DNA from: Planctomycetota bacterium
Lineage (GTDB): Bacteria > Planctomycetota > Phycisphaerae > SM23-33
Reading direction: 5' to 3'
Assembly (NCBI GenBank): GCA_022705325.1
Contig: JAKJER010000047.1
Span: forward strand, 1 to 49,262
DNA length: 49,262 nucleotides
Of the stretch, positions 9,201-18,500 are shown in pieces (position 1 is the stretch's first letter; every line of letters starts with the position of its first letter). A program made the position numbers and the translations under genes. The notes under the pieces were generated by a model. The model searched no databases, was not told the DNA's origin, and saw only the letters and a list, made by a program, of their open reading frames with translations.

Positions 9201-9723
9201 GGCCGGGCCGGTGGAGTTGGACACGCCCGCCGGCCCGCTGCGCATGCGGGGCAAGATCGACCGCGTCGACCGCATCCGTTTTGACGGCATGGAAGGCCTG
9301 CTGGTGGTGGACTACAAGACGGGCAGGCTGGCGACGCCCGCCGATATCGAGGCCGGGCGAAGCCTTCAGTTGCCGCTCTACGCCCTGGCGGTCGAGAAGA
9401 TGCTCGGCGAGCAGGCCATGGGAGGCGTGTTTCATCGCGTGGGTCCGGGCAAGCTCAAGGAGCAGTACTTCGCCCGGATGCGCTACATCCGAGGCCGCTA
9501 CAGCCAGGTGGAGGCCTACGAGGAACTGCTGCAATCGGTCCTCGCCCGCGTGGGGGAATTCCTGACGGCCATGCGCGAGGGACGTTTCGATCTGCTCCCC
9601 ACGGACGACTGCCCCGGCTACTGCCCGTTCCGCCAGGTCTGCCAGTTCAGCCCGGCGCGAGACGAACTCAAGCGTCCGTCCGGGCAGCGACCGGGCGGAG
9701 ATGACGAGGGAGAGGACTCATGA
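6271..9723 (+). CDS. addB: AddB-like subunit of the AddAB double-strand-break repair helicase-nuclease
   Basis: 1150 aa. Walker A GPAACGKT is at 26-33, so unlike RecC this subunit keeps an ATP-binding motif. The C-terminal nuclease of the PD-(D/E)xK type shows Asp1014-Tyr-Lys1016 (VVDYKTGR). Cysteines 842 (FGQCPWQYF), 1114, 1118 and 1124 (CPGYCPFRQVC) match the four iron-sulfur ligands of AddB, though the first C-terminal gap is x3 rather than the x2 of the Bacillus protein. With AddA it should unwind and resect broken DNA ends and load RecA. Residues roughly 281-323 are encoded by a palindrome-rich segment that looks inserted (7118-7236). Its stop overlaps the addA start (ATGA). Confidence 0.85.
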   Translation: MDRRLSSVPLAERIRRADRPVVLLRGPAACGKTSAILDLFRDAKPLQRLLLAPNSAAVNDLRRRLLEQSPAGVVMNPQVTTFAGLAQRVLRAAGATSRPASAFHLHLLLRGIVGELATAGKLPALRAVADTPGVIDALERAIGELKRAAFDTPDLRRALGARRGRTGDLLEVYERYQTQLQARNLHDTEGEAWLARDELRRCIEASQPPPALQNVQLLAVDGFTDFTPTQLEMLALLSRRVERVVVTLCWDQDGRHRMWHWTTRTLQKLRAALGERMEEIEVPQAILPETQGRDAPEPTPPPAAQTPAGECAGSRIAGRNACTALADVWNNVFHLDLPVATAPTGLHVIAACGRQAELTAVAGRIKRLLLAGAAPLSIAVLTRSMESYRPAIERVFAQHGIPLAAKAEPVSDVGVVRFVLDVAAMAPRFAFRTMLRVLKSSYFRPSALGAFDEQTAATAEMIVREGNVLEGLSAYADATARLAARARRGPDEDDELLLGPIACSAEDIVRAGELLQAMLELGRGVLAHPESAAQSPPSGGPALPGEVRPAAIGELVERLGLRAVAEGHDDPALVARDLRALDAMGSALDDLADWSGGTPLTLETLRQALTRVTCPRPRTESLVDVLDVLDARAVRYEHVFLLGLGEGEFPLRQSEGSLINDADRQAWAARGAALDSRNDLAAREMLLFYLALSRAQRELTLSFLEADDAGGVGAPGPFLLSACDPLGGLEACDLLRIPMGQFLPADQPPASHSQAVLAAVAGLFQPHLRAHPGALAWAARHAREQLERAGRGLWARHRRWRPDEPDSFDGRLSDPALLQHLAERFAGGEVFSASGLNSFGQCPWQYFASHLLNLRPLALPQRRLEAVTRGTFIHNVLHGVMSHLRQACGRGFVLAEVSDKQMQAALDEAFADASGDVEVRRPPFPVLWRIQQGQMRRELETYLAQVRQRAELGNRPLHFELGFALEGERGPRDEASRAGPVELDTPAGPLRMRGKIDRVDRIRFDGMEGLLVVDYKTGRLATPADIEAGRSLQLPLYALAVEKMLGEQAMGGVFHRVGPGKLKEQYFARMRYIRGRYSQVEAYEELLQSVLARVGEFLTAMREGRFDLLPTDDCPGYCPFRQVCQFSPARDELKRPSGQRPGGDDEGEDS
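7118..7236. repeat. In-frame palindromic element inside addB
   Basis: The segment is bounded by two hairpins. The left is CTCAGGCA (7118-7125), 4-nt loop, TGCCTGAG (7130-7137). The right is GCAGGCA (7219-7225), 4-nt loop, TGCCTGC (7230-7236). Read on opposite strands, both ends carry CAGGCAWTCCTGCCTG, so the element has inverted terminal copies. It encodes a Pro/Ala-rich low-complexity run between two normal AddB segments and keeps the frame. The core matches the GCCTGCC/GGCAGGC repeats elsewhere in the window. Confidence 0.55.
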
Positions 9724-12700
9724 GCGGGCCCATCCAGCTCACGCCCGCGCAGCAGGCGGCGGCGATCGACCGGATCGCCGACAGCCTCGCCCTGCGCAGC
9801 GGGGCCGGGTGCGGCAAGACCTTCGTGCTGGCCCTGCGGTACATTCATCTGCTCCGTTCGGCCTCGACCGACAGCGATCCGCTCAGCGAACTGGTCGCCC
9901 TGACCTTCACCGACAAGGCCGCCCTCGAGATGTCTCAACGGGTGCGCAAGATGCTGCTGGAACTCGGCGCCCGCTCGGAGGGCGAGTTCCGCGCCCGCGT
10001 CCAGGGCTGGATCGACCGGCTGGGCGAGGCCCGAATCGGAACGATCCACAGCTTCTGCTCGGCGCTGCTGCGGGCCAACGCGATCGAAGCGGGCATCGAC
10101 CCCTCGTTCGCGGTTTGCAGCGACGCGCTCCAGGCCCGCCGCCTGCTGAGCGAGGCCGCCGACGACGCGTGCCTGGAGGCGGTCGAAAGCGAGCAGACGG
10201 ACGTAGCCGAACTGCTGACGCGGATGGCCTACCCGAAGGTGGTGGAGCTGGTCGTGGATTTGGCCGAGTTGCGCACCACCTGCCGCCTGGAGGATTACCA
10301 GGACCCCCGAGCGATCGTGCAACGGTGGGAACGTCTTCGTCGCGAGACGGCCCGCGCGGAATGGGCGCGACTGGCGGCGGACGTCGACTACCGCGCCGAG
10401 CTGGACCGCGCGGAGGCACACTCGTGCAGCGACCCGCACGACAGGTTGGCGGACTATCGCAGCCAACAGGTGCGCCTTGTCCGCGGCCTGCTGGACGACC
10501 CGGCCTGCCGCACCGCCCAGACGATGGATCTGCTGGACGACGCGCCGGGCAACATCGGCTCGGGCAAGGCCTGGGGCGGCAAGGACATGCTCCTGTCCGT
10601 CCGAAGCGGGTTGAAGAACCTCGTCGCGCGGGCGATGGCGATGTCGCCGCTGACCCGCCCGCTGAACGAGTTGGACGAGCAAGCCGCCGCGTTCCTGGCA
10701 ACCCTCACGGGTCTGGCCCGGCGAACCATCGAGCGGTACCGCCTGGCCAAGCGCTCGGCCGGGCTGCTGGACTTCACCGACCTGCTCGATCACGCCGGGA
10801 GGATGCTGCGGGACAACCCCGCCCTCCGCACGCGCCTGGCCGGGCAGATCCGCCAGCTCCTCATCGACGAATGCCAGGACACCGACGCCTTCCAGGTCGA
10901 GCTGCTGATGACGCTGGTGGACCCGCAGCGCGGCCTGAAGGGAGAGGTTCCCCAGGGCCGCTTGTTCCTGGTCGGCGACGCCAAGCAGTCGATCTACCGC
11001 TTCCGCGGGGCGCAACTCGAGGTCTTCGAGGACCTCTGCCAACGCCTGGGGCCCGACCGCCAGGAGGACCTCGACCTGTCCTTCCGATCGCACGCGGGAG
11101 TGGTGGAGTTCGTCAACCACGTATTCGCCCCGCTCATGGGTCCGGCGTACTCGCCCATCCGCGCCCGCCGCGAAGTTCTGCCCGCTGAACACTCGGTGGA
11201 GATCCTGCTGGCCCGGAGAGACGAGGGGCCGATCGACTCGGCCGACCAGGCCGACCGGGCCCAGGCGGCGGCTGTCGCGCAACGAATCCGCCGGATGGTC
11301 GACGACGGCGAGCGTCGCGTGTGGGACGCCCAGGCCGGCGCCTGGCGGGCGGTGCGATGGGGCGACGTAGCCATTCTCTTCGCGAGGATGACCAACAGCC
11401 TGCTGTACGAACGGGAACTCCAGCGCATGGAGGTGCCCTACTACGTGCTGTCGGGGATGGGGTTCTTCCAGCAGCAGGAAGTCTTCGACGTGCTTAACGC
11501 CCTGCGGGCCATCGACAACCCGTTGGACGACCTGGCCCTGCTGGGCCTGCTGCGCAGCAGCCTGGTGGGCCTGGACGACAACGTCCTGCTGCACCTGGCG
11601 ATGGCCCTGCGCCCGCCGTACTTTCCCGCGCTGCTGGAGGAGGTGCGGGCGGGCCGGACGCCCCTGGCCAGTGTGCTGGGCGGGCCCCGCTCCCGCGCCC
11701 TGGGCGAAGCGGTGGCCATGATCCATGACCTGCACCGCCGCAAAGACGCCGTCGGGATCGACCGGACGCTGGGCGAGTTGCTCGAGCGGACCGCATACGA
11801 GGCCGTCCTGCTGGCCCAGTTCCAGGGCAAGAGGATGCTGGGCAACGTGCGGATGCTCCTGGCCCGCGCCGCCGCTGCCGCCGGGCAAGGCACGTGCCTG
11901 GCCGACTTTCTGGCCGAGATGGACGAGTTTGTGGCGGCTGAGCAGCGCCACGAACAGGCCGCCGTCGAGGGCGAGGCCGAGGACGTCGTGCGGGTCCTCA
12001 CCATCCACAAGGCCAAGGGCCTGGAGTTCCCCGTGGTGATCGTGCCCGACCTGAACGTGGGTCGCCGCTCGAACTCGCCGACCCTGCTGCAGCGGCGAGA
12101 CTGGGGACTGACGCTCAAGGTCAAACCGGAAGACGAAGAGGACAAGAGCCAGCCGCTCTCGTTCCTGATGGCCAACCGGCTCGAGGAGCAGGACCAGCTT
12201 CGCGAAGACATCCGCAAGTACTACGTCGCCCTGACGCGGGCGCAGGATTTCCTGGTCCTCGCGGGGGCCGCCTGGCGGACGCGGGAGGGCGCGTTCCAGC
12301 GGGCCGGCTCGTTCGTCTCCAACCTGGACGGCGTGTTGGGGCTGTCGCGCGCCATGGACGCAGCCAGGCAGACGGGCCAGGCGGATGTGCCGTACGGCAA
12401 GGGCTTTCGAGCCCGGCTGACGACCGGGCCCGGGCAGGCCAAACAGCCCGGACTGGCTCCCTCGGATGGGGCCAGGCTCCAAACCAGGTCCGCCGACGCC
12501 GAAGACCTGGGCCGACGGATCGTTCAACGGGGACTGAAGGCCTCGCTGGATCGCGAACTCGAATTGTTGATCGACCCCCTCCCGCCCTCGGTGGGCCGGG
12601 TCGAGCTGGCGGTGACGGCCCTGGTAGACTTCGATCGTTGCCCGCAACTGTATCGCTGGCGATACGAGCTGCAGGTCGACGCGAAGGCCGCCGCAAGGCC

Positions 12701-13358
12701 CCCGTCGGGCCTCGGCCCGGACGATGCCGCGGCCGTCGATGCCGCCACCATGGGCACCATCCTGCACCGCTGCATGGAACTGCTGGACTTCGCCGCGCCC
12801 CAGGACGCCCGAGCCCTCGCCGATCGGGCCCTGGCCGATCTGGAGATGCAGGGGCAACTCCTGGTGGGCGTGGCGGCTGAGCTGGAACCCATGCTCCAGC
12901 GGCTGCGTGCCCACGCCCTGATGGAGGAGGTGGCCTCCGCCCGCCAGGTCCGGCGCGAACTGGACTTCCTGCTGGCCCAGGGCCGGGCCGTCCTGCGGGG
13001 ACAGATCGACCTGCTGTTTGAGGACCGGGCGGGGCGTTGGAGGCTCGTGGACTACAAGTCCGACCGGGTCTCGACGGACCAGGTGGCCCGGCATGCAGAG
13101 GGCTACCAGTTGCAGTTGCTCGTGTACGCCTTGGCGGCCTGGCGCTTTCATGGCGCCGCCCCCGCCGACGCGCGGCTGTACTTCCTCCGGCCCGGGACTG
13201 CCCACGAACTGGCACTGAGCGAGTCAGTCCTGGGTGACGCGTCGCGCCGGCTGGAGCGGTTGACCGGGGAGTTGATCGCCGCCCGACGAAGCGGACGATT
13301 TGGCCGCAATGCCGGCGAGGCCTGCGCATTCTGCCCTTATCGGGCCTTGTGTCGCTGA
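9720..13358 (+). CDS. addA: AddA: UvrD-type helicase and nuclease subunit of AddAB
   Basis: 1212 aa, overlapping addB by four bases (ATGA), so translation is coupled. Superfamily 1A helicase motifs are clear: Walker A GAGCGKT (28-34), motif II DECQD (383-387), motif III around VGDAKQSIYRFRGA, and motif VI YVALTRAQDFLVL. The RecB-family nuclease domain carries Asp1111-Tyr-Lys1113 (LVDYKSDR). Unusually for AddA, Cys974 (FDRCPQLY) and Cys1202, Cys1205, Cys1211 (CAFCPYRALC) reproduce the iron-sulfur ligand spacing expected in AddB. This subunit supplies the 3'-5' motor and one of the two nucleases of the complex. Confidence 0.92.
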   Translation: MSGPIQLTPAQQAAAIDRIADSLALRSGAGCGKTFVLALRYIHLLRSASTDSDPLSELVALTFTDKAALEMSQRVRKMLLELGARSEGEFRARVQGWIDRLGEARIGTIHSFCSALLRANAIEAGIDPSFAVCSDALQARRLLSEAADDACLEAVESEQTDVAELLTRMAYPKVVELVVDLAELRTTCRLEDYQDPRAIVQRWERLRRETARAEWARLAADVDYRAELDRAEAHSCSDPHDRLADYRSQQVRLVRGLLDDPACRTAQTMDLLDDAPGNIGSGKAWGGKDMLLSVRSGLKNLVARAMAMSPLTRPLNELDEQAAAFLATLTGLARRTIERYRLAKRSAGLLDFTDLLDHAGRMLRDNPALRTRLAGQIRQLLIDECQDTDAFQVELLMTLVDPQRGLKGEVPQGRLFLVGDAKQSIYRFRGAQLEVFEDLCQRLGPDRQEDLDLSFRSHAGVVEFVNHVFAPLMGPAYSPIRARREVLPAEHSVEILLARRDEGPIDSADQADRAQAAAVAQRIRRMVDDGERRVWDAQAGAWRAVRWGDVAILFARMTNSLLYERELQRMEVPYYVLSGMGFFQQQEVFDVLNALRAIDNPLDDLALLGLLRSSLVGLDDNVLLHLAMALRPPYFPALLEEVRAGRTPLASVLGGPRSRALGEAVAMIHDLHRRKDAVGIDRTLGELLERTAYEAVLLAQFQGKRMLGNVRMLLARAAAAAGQGTCLADFLAEMDEFVAAEQRHEQAAVEGEAEDVVRVLTIHKAKGLEFPVVIVPDLNVGRRSNSPTLLQRRDWGLTLKVKPEDEEDKSQPLSFLMANRLEEQDQLREDIRKYYVALTRAQDFLVLAGAAWRTREGAFQRAGSFVSNLDGVLGLSRAMDAARQTGQADVPYGKGFRARLTTGPGQAKQPGLAPSDGARLQTRSADAEDLGRRIVQRGLKASLDRELELLIDPLPPSVGRVELAVTALVDFDRCPQLYRWRYELQVDAKAAARPPSGLGPDDAAAVDAATMGTILHRCMELLDFAAPQDARALADRALADLEMQGQLLVGVAAELEPMLQRLRAHALMEEVASARQVRRELDFLLAQGRAVLRGQIDLLFEDRAGRWRLVDYKSDRVSTDQVARHAEGYQLQLLVYALAAWRFHGAAPADARLYFLRPGTAHELALSESVLGDASRRLERLTGELIAARRSGRFGRNAGEACAFCPYRALCR

Positions 13359-13451
13359 ACATATCCCGGACATGTCCTGGACGCTGGCGGGGCGACCGCC
13401 AACGTGGTATACTGAAGTCATCATAAGTCCTTTATCCCCGGAGATGCCGAC

Positions 13452-14522
13452 ATGTTGATCCATCTGGTCCGCGCGATGTTCATCGTGACGGTGCTGGCCT
13501 TCACGATGTCGTACGCCTTTCAGCAGGCGGTGGTAAGCCAAGGCACGGAGTACGTCACGGCGTATATCCTGGTGCCGTTCTTTGCGGCGATCGGCGTGGT
13601 GGTGGCCGACACGCTGTGGCGGCGCAAACGGCTGCAGGTCCTCAGCGGCCTGTTCTTCGGCATCCTGGCGGGCCTGGTGCTGGCGTACGTATTGACCGTC
13701 ATCCTCGACATGCTGGTGAACGTCTTCCCGCAGTTGACGACGGCCGGGGCCCTGCAGGTCATCAGCCTGGTGAAGGTGCTGTTGGGGGTCGCCTCGGTGT
13801 TCCTGTGCGTGTCGTTCGTCTTGCAGACCAAGGACGATTTCCGCTTCGTGATCCCCTACGTGGAGTTTTCCAAGCAGACCAAGGGGGCCCGCCCCTTCCT
13901 GCTGGATACCTCGGTGATCATCGACGGGCGCATCGCCGACATCGCCGACACCCGCATCCTGGAATCCCAGCTTGTCGTGCCGCGGTTCATCCTGAGCGAG
14001 TTGCAGGCCATCGCCGACAGCGATGACAAGCTCAAACGGGCCCGCGGGCGGCGCGGGCTGGACATCCTCAACCGCCTCCAGACTTCCCGCAACCTCGACA
14101 TCCACATCCTCGACACCCGCATCCCGGAGGTGGAGGTCGCGGGCGATACCGACGCCAAGCTGCTGGCCCTCAGCCGGCACGTCGACGGACGGGTCATGAC
14201 CAACGACTACAACCTGGGCAAGATCGCCCAGCTCCGCGGCGTGGACGTGATCAACATCAACGACCTCGCCAACGCCCTCAAGCCGGCCGTCCTGCCCGGG
14301 GAAACCCTCGCCGTCAAGATCATCAAGCCCGGGGAGGAGCCTGGCCAGGGCGTGGGATACCTGGAAGACGGGACGATGGTCGTAGCCGAGCAGGGGCGAG
14401 ACCACATCGGGCGGGAGATCATCATCACCGTCACCAGCGCCCTCCAGACGTCGGCGGGGCGGATGATCTTCGGGCGCCTCAACGGCGACCGGACGTTCGG
14501 ACGGCGGGAGAAAACCACCTGA
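13452..14522 (+). CDS. PIN/TRAM-domain membrane protein (YacL-like)
   Basis: 356 aa. About four transmembrane helices fill residues 1-125. A PIN nuclease domain follows: Asp152 and Asp158 (LLDTSVIIDGRI), Glu183, and Asp232/Asp234 with Asn251-Asp252 are the likely metal ligands. A TRAM RNA-binding domain ends the protein (about 283-342). The architecture matches Bacillus YacL and its relatives, thought to be membrane-bound RNases, although their substrates are not settled. GGAG eight bases ahead of the ATG supports the start. A TATACT -10 lies at 13408-13413 without a convincing -35. The gene stands alone between addA and the kinase-like gene. Confidence 0.88.
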   Translation: MLIHLVRAMFIVTVLAFTMSYAFQQAVVSQGTEYVTAYILVPFFAAIGVVVADTLWRRKRLQVLSGLFFGILAGLVLAYVLTVILDMLVNVFPQLTTAGALQVISLVKVLLGVASVFLCVSFVLQTKDDFRFVIPYVEFSKQTKGARPFLLDTSVIIDGRIADIADTRILESQLVVPRFILSELQAIADSDDKLKRARGRRGLDILNRLQTSRNLDIHILDTRIPEVEVAGDTDAKLLALSRHVDGRVMTNDYNLGKIAQLRGVDVININDLANALKPAVLPGETLAVKIIKPGEEPGQGVGYLEDGTMVVAEQGRDHIGREIIITVTSALQTSAGRMIFGRLNGDRTFGRREKTT

Positions 14523-14566
14523 TCCGTCAAATTCGGCCAATCGTTTGCCATCTGATCCGTTAAGTT
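14520..14566 (+). repeat. Imperfect direct repeat ahead of the cytidylate kinase-like gene
   Basis: TGATCCGTCAAATTC (14520-14534) and TGATCCGTTAAGTTC (14552-14566) match at 13 of 15 bases, 32 bp apart, about three helical turns. They lie upstream of the promoter at 14615 and could be a regulator site or the remains of a small duplication. Confidence 0.4.
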
Positions 14567-14614
14567 CTTTGCCCGCAGAGACAATACCGCCCTGGGCGCC
14601 CCCCAAACAGGGAT

Positions 14615-14643
14615 TTGCCCTCTCGTCGGCGGCAAGGTATGAT
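14615..14643 (+). promoter_or_regulatory. Promoter of the cytidylate kinase-like gene
   Basis: TTGCCC (14615-14620), exactly 17 bp, TATGAT (14638-14643). The start would be near 14650, giving a 30-nt leader that includes AAGGAG. It shows the TTGCCN -35 seen at several other promoters here. Confidence 0.5.
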
Positions 14644-14679
14644 TAGATAGAAGGCCGTTCCTGGGAAGGAGCGCATCGA

Positions 14680-15417
14680 ATGGCGAAAATCGAAGTGCCG
14701 GACCACATGAAGGAGCAGCGGACGGATCCCGAGATCCAGCCGGAGTTGTGTGGCCCGTTCGTCACCATCTCGCGCCAGTTCGGCTGCCAGGGCTTTTCTT
14801 TGGGTCTCCTGCTGCTGGACATCCTCAATGAGGAGGTCCAGCCCCCGCACGCGTGGCGGATCTACCACAAGGAGATCCTCTCCAAGCTGGCGGTGGAGAC
14901 GAACATGGCCGCCGAGGTGCTGGACCGCGAGCGGCGGAGCAAGCCGCGATTCATCGTCGACTTCTTCCGCTCGCTGGGGGGCGAGAAGGTGCCCTCGGGC
15001 ATCGAGATTCGCAACCGGATCAACACGATCATCCGCGGGCTGGCCGTGCAGGGTTACGCAATTGTCATCGGCCAGGGCAGCAGCGGCGCCTGCCAGGACC
15101 TGCCCAACGGTCTGTCGATTCGCCTGGAAGCCCCGGAGGACTGGCGGGTCAAGCAGGTCGCCTTCCGCGAGGGTCTCACCGCCACGCAGGCCCGCCTGCG
15201 GGTGCAGGCCATGGAGCAGGAACGCGAGTACCTGCGCAAGATCTACGAGACCAAGTTCCCCCGCAAGCCGGCGTTCAACCTGGTCTACGATACGTCCGCT
15301 TTCTCGCTGACCCAGATCGCCCAGCACGTAGTGTACGCCATGCGGCTCAAGAAGATCATCACGCGCCCCGCGCTCCAGGGCGGCTCGCTGCCCAGCGAGA
15401 ACATCCCGTCGCTGTAG
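14680..15417 (+). CDS. Cytidylate kinase-like family protein
   Basis: 245 aa. The segment FVTISRQFGCQGFSLG (about 27-42) is the modified P-loop region of the cytidylate kinase-like family, where the canonical GxxGxGK is changed. Downstream are GIEIRNRINTIIRGLAVQGYAIVIGQG and a basic helical region with YLRKIYETKF, typical of NMP-kinase-like lid and CORE segments. Family members are predicted nucleotide-binding kinases, but few have been assayed. AAGGAG eight bases before ATG fixes the start. The gene is followed by a repeat and an intrinsic terminator at 15485, so it is probably transcribed alone. Confidence 0.78.
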   Translation: MAKIEVPDHMKEQRTDPEIQPELCGPFVTISRQFGCQGFSLGLLLLDILNEEVQPPHAWRIYHKEILSKLAVETNMAAEVLDRERRSKPRFIVDFFRSLGGEKVPSGIEIRNRINTIIRGLAVQGYAIVIGQGSSGACQDLPNGLSIRLEAPEDWRVKQVAFREGLTATQARLRVQAMEQEREYLRKIYETKFPRKPAFNLVYDTSAFSLTQIAQHVVYAMRLKKIITRPALQGGSLPSENIPSL

Positions 15418-15443
15418 CGGGAGAATACGTCATGCCATGCGAA

Positions 15444-15457
15444 GCCTGCCGGCAGGC
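15444..15457. repeat. Palindromic repeat GCCTGCCGGCAGGC
   Basis: Perfect 14-bp palindrome, identical to the one at 49067-49080. A second pair of half-sites (CCTGCC at 15460, GGCAGG at 15479) follows at once, so the unit may be longer and folded. It sits between a stop codon and a terminator. Confidence 0.65.
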
Positions 15458-15484
15458 AACCTGCCTGTCGGTGGGCGGGGCAGG

Positions 15485-15529
15485 CCCACGGAAGATCTTC
15501 CGCCACGGCGGACAGGTCCGTGGGTTTTT
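15485..15529 (+). terminator. Intrinsic terminator after the cytidylate kinase-like gene
   Basis: CCCACGGA (15485-15492) pairs with TCCGTGGG (15517-15524), followed by five T. The long loop contains a second palindrome, AAGATCTT. Confidence 0.75.
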
Positions 15530-15591
15530 CGCTGAACCGGCAACGCCGAGCGGGGATTGCCTTTTCGCGGCTGCGGCGGTAGAAGGTCCAT

Positions 15592-18500
15592 ATGCTCTCC
15601 CTGATGATCCTCGCCGCGTTAACGGTCTGTGCTGCCGACGCCGCCGACAGGGCACCCGACGCCTTCGATCTGAACCGCCCCGGATGGTCCCGCCAGCCGA
15701 CCTGGCTCGCCAACCCCGCCTCCAATTCTGAGGTCTCCGGCACGGGATGGACGTCCTCTTTCGACGGCAAGGCGCTTCGGACAACTCCGCCCTCGCTCAC
15801 GTTCACCGTCGACCAGCCGCACAAGGGCATGAAGTTCTCCACGCCCATGAAAGGACTCTCGCTGCGGGACTTCCCCTTCTTGGTCCTGCACTATCGCGCC
15901 CGCAACATCGACACGACCAGCCGCGACTACGCGGTCTACGTCGATGACGGCGACGCCAGCCGCCAGCTTGCCCCCGTCCGCCTGTGCGACCTGCACGCCG
16001 ACGACCACTGGCACACCCTGGCGGTGGACGTTTCACGCCTGAGCAAGTCCAACGAGCCGCGTCTGCTTGCCGTCCAGGTGCAGGCGACAGAGGCCGGCAA
16101 GGCCCTGCTGGAGTTCCGCCGCCTGGAGTTCAGCGACATCTGGCCCGAGGGCGCCACCCGCGTCGGACCCGCCCCGCCGCCGCCCGCACCGGACCGCCCC
16201 GTCCCGCTGCCAGGCCTGAAGTGGACCGCCCAACCCTCCTGGCTCGCTAATCCCGCCACCGGCGGGGCCCACGAATTCGCCCCGGGCCACTTCCCGCTCG
16301 CGACTTCGCAAACCGAGACCTCGCCCGCGGCTCCTGCTTCTGCCGCCGCCTTCCGCGTCCGCCAACCGGGCGCCGGCATGAAGTGGTCGGCAAACCTCGA
16401 CGCTCCCCTGGACATCTCGGCCCATCGCTACCTCCATATCCGATACCGAGCGATCAACCTGTCCGCCCGAGGCGACTATACCGTCTGCGCCCTGGGGACT
16501 GGCCCGACGGGCGGGTCCACGTCCGCCGCCCTCCTCTGGCCCGCGGACACGCGATCCGACGGCCGCTGGCACGTCGCCGCCGCCGATTTGGCCCCCGTGC
16601 GGGCCAAGCTGGCGCGGGTGACCGGCCTGGCCTGCCAGGTGCAGGCCGCCGCGCCCGACGCCCGCCTGGAGATCGCGGACATCCGCCTGAGCGACCACCT
16701 CCCCCGGCAACAGGTCGAGGAATTCTGCGACCTGGCGGCCGAAGCGAAGTGGGAGGGCTTCGCCCCCTTGCCGCTCCCGCTTCAAACGGCCCCGCTCAAA
16801 GGCTGGCTGGCCCGCTTGCGCCTGGACAACTGGCCCGCCGCCCGGGCCGCCACCTTCCAGTCCATCCCGTTCGACCTGTCCGGCTCGCCCGGGCGCGTCG
16901 CCGCCACATCCCTATGCACCGGCGGCCAAATCGACGTGAACGTCTCTTCCGACCTCCGCCCCAGTGAAGTCTACCTGCTCCTGCTGGCCCGCCTGGCCGG
17001 GCCGGAAGAGGACGTCTTCGGCGGCGGGACCTTCACCCGCATCCGCGACGTCGACCGCTTCCGAATCGAGTTGACCTACATGGACGACGAGAAGGCCCTC
17101 GACGAATGCCTGCCGCTCAATCTCGCCGACGGCGAGTTCGGCATCCGCAACGGTCTGCAGGTACTGGTGGTCTCAACCGACCCGAAACGGCGGCTGTTCT
17201 CGGTCCGGCTGATCGACCGCTCCGACCAGACTGCCCTCGCTCTTGTGGCCGCCACCGCCCGCACGGGCCCGCCCCTGCACCCGCAGGCGGCGGACGAGAT
17301 GCCTGCGCTCGTGCACAAGCCTCCGCCGCCCCCGCCCCGCGAGCCCGGCCTGCTGCACGTCGCCGACGCCCAGGCCGTCTTCCGCGACGAGTGGATGGAG
17401 GCCGCCCTGCCGCTGACCGGCCCGCCGCAACTGGCCCGGCTGCGACATCTGCCGGCCGGGCGCGACCTGCTGGACAAGCCCAGCGACCTGGCCCGACTGA
17501 GCCTCGACGGCAGGGCGATCGCGGCGGAAGACTGGCTGGCGGCCGGGCACGAGCAGCGCGACGGAGGCGTCCTGCGGACCTTCCGCATCCGCGGCCGGGA
17601 GGGCCTGACGGTGGGACTGTTCGTGCGGTCCAACTCGCCAGGCCGCCTCGCGGTGAGCGGCCGGCTGACCAACGCCGGCGCCACACCCTGCCGAACCGCC
17701 CTCACGGTCGGCCTGGGTCCCTACCGCCTGGCCGGGCGGCGCGAGGACGAACACTACCTCTTCCCCAAGCGAGGCGCCGCCTTCGACAACCGCCCCTGCT
17801 CCTATCGCAACCGCTACTGCGGCACGTTCCCGCTTCAGTTCGTCGATACCTTCGCCCCGGCCTGCGGCTGCGGGCTGTTCCTGCGGACAGCCGGCCTGGA
17901 ACTCGAACCGCGGCACTACCTGCTGGAGAAGTCCGACGCGGGACTGCGTCTGGCGGTCGAACATGCCGAGACGACGCTGGCGCCCGGCGCGAATCGCGAC
18001 TGCCCCGAAGTGATGTTCGAACTCAGCGACGGGCATTGGCGACGCGGGCTGGACGCCTACACGGCCTGGCGTCGTCAGGCGCTGCCCGCGCGCCCGCCCA
18101 AGCAGTGGTTCCGCGAGGTCTTCAACTTCCGCCAGCGGTTCCTGCACGGGCTGGACCCGCTGTACGACCCCGCCGCGGGCAAGCTGAACCTCCAATCCGC
18201 CGTCGATGAGGCCCGCGAGGAGTTCGGCGGAATCGACTATCTCCACCTGTTCGACTGGGGCTACCTTCCGCCGTACGGGCGCATCTACGGGCGACAGGGC
18301 GACCTCTCGCCCTACGACGCGATTCGCGGCGGCCTGCCCGCCCTGCGCCGGGCCATCGCGGCCGTGCGGGCCCAGAAGGTGCCCGTCGGGTTGTATATCG
18401 AGGGCTACCTGCTGGAGGAGAAAGGCCAACTGGGGCGGGAGCACGGCAAGCAGTGGCAGTTGATCGGCTCCGACGGCAAGGGCCGGTACTGGCCCGGCTG

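Noticed and set aside
9618..13205. 1195-aa open frame on the minus strand opposite addA
   Set aside because: It is the antisense shadow of a GC-rich gene. The plus-strand frame has full helicase and nuclease motifs, while this one is Gly/Arg/Gln/Val-rich without a fold.
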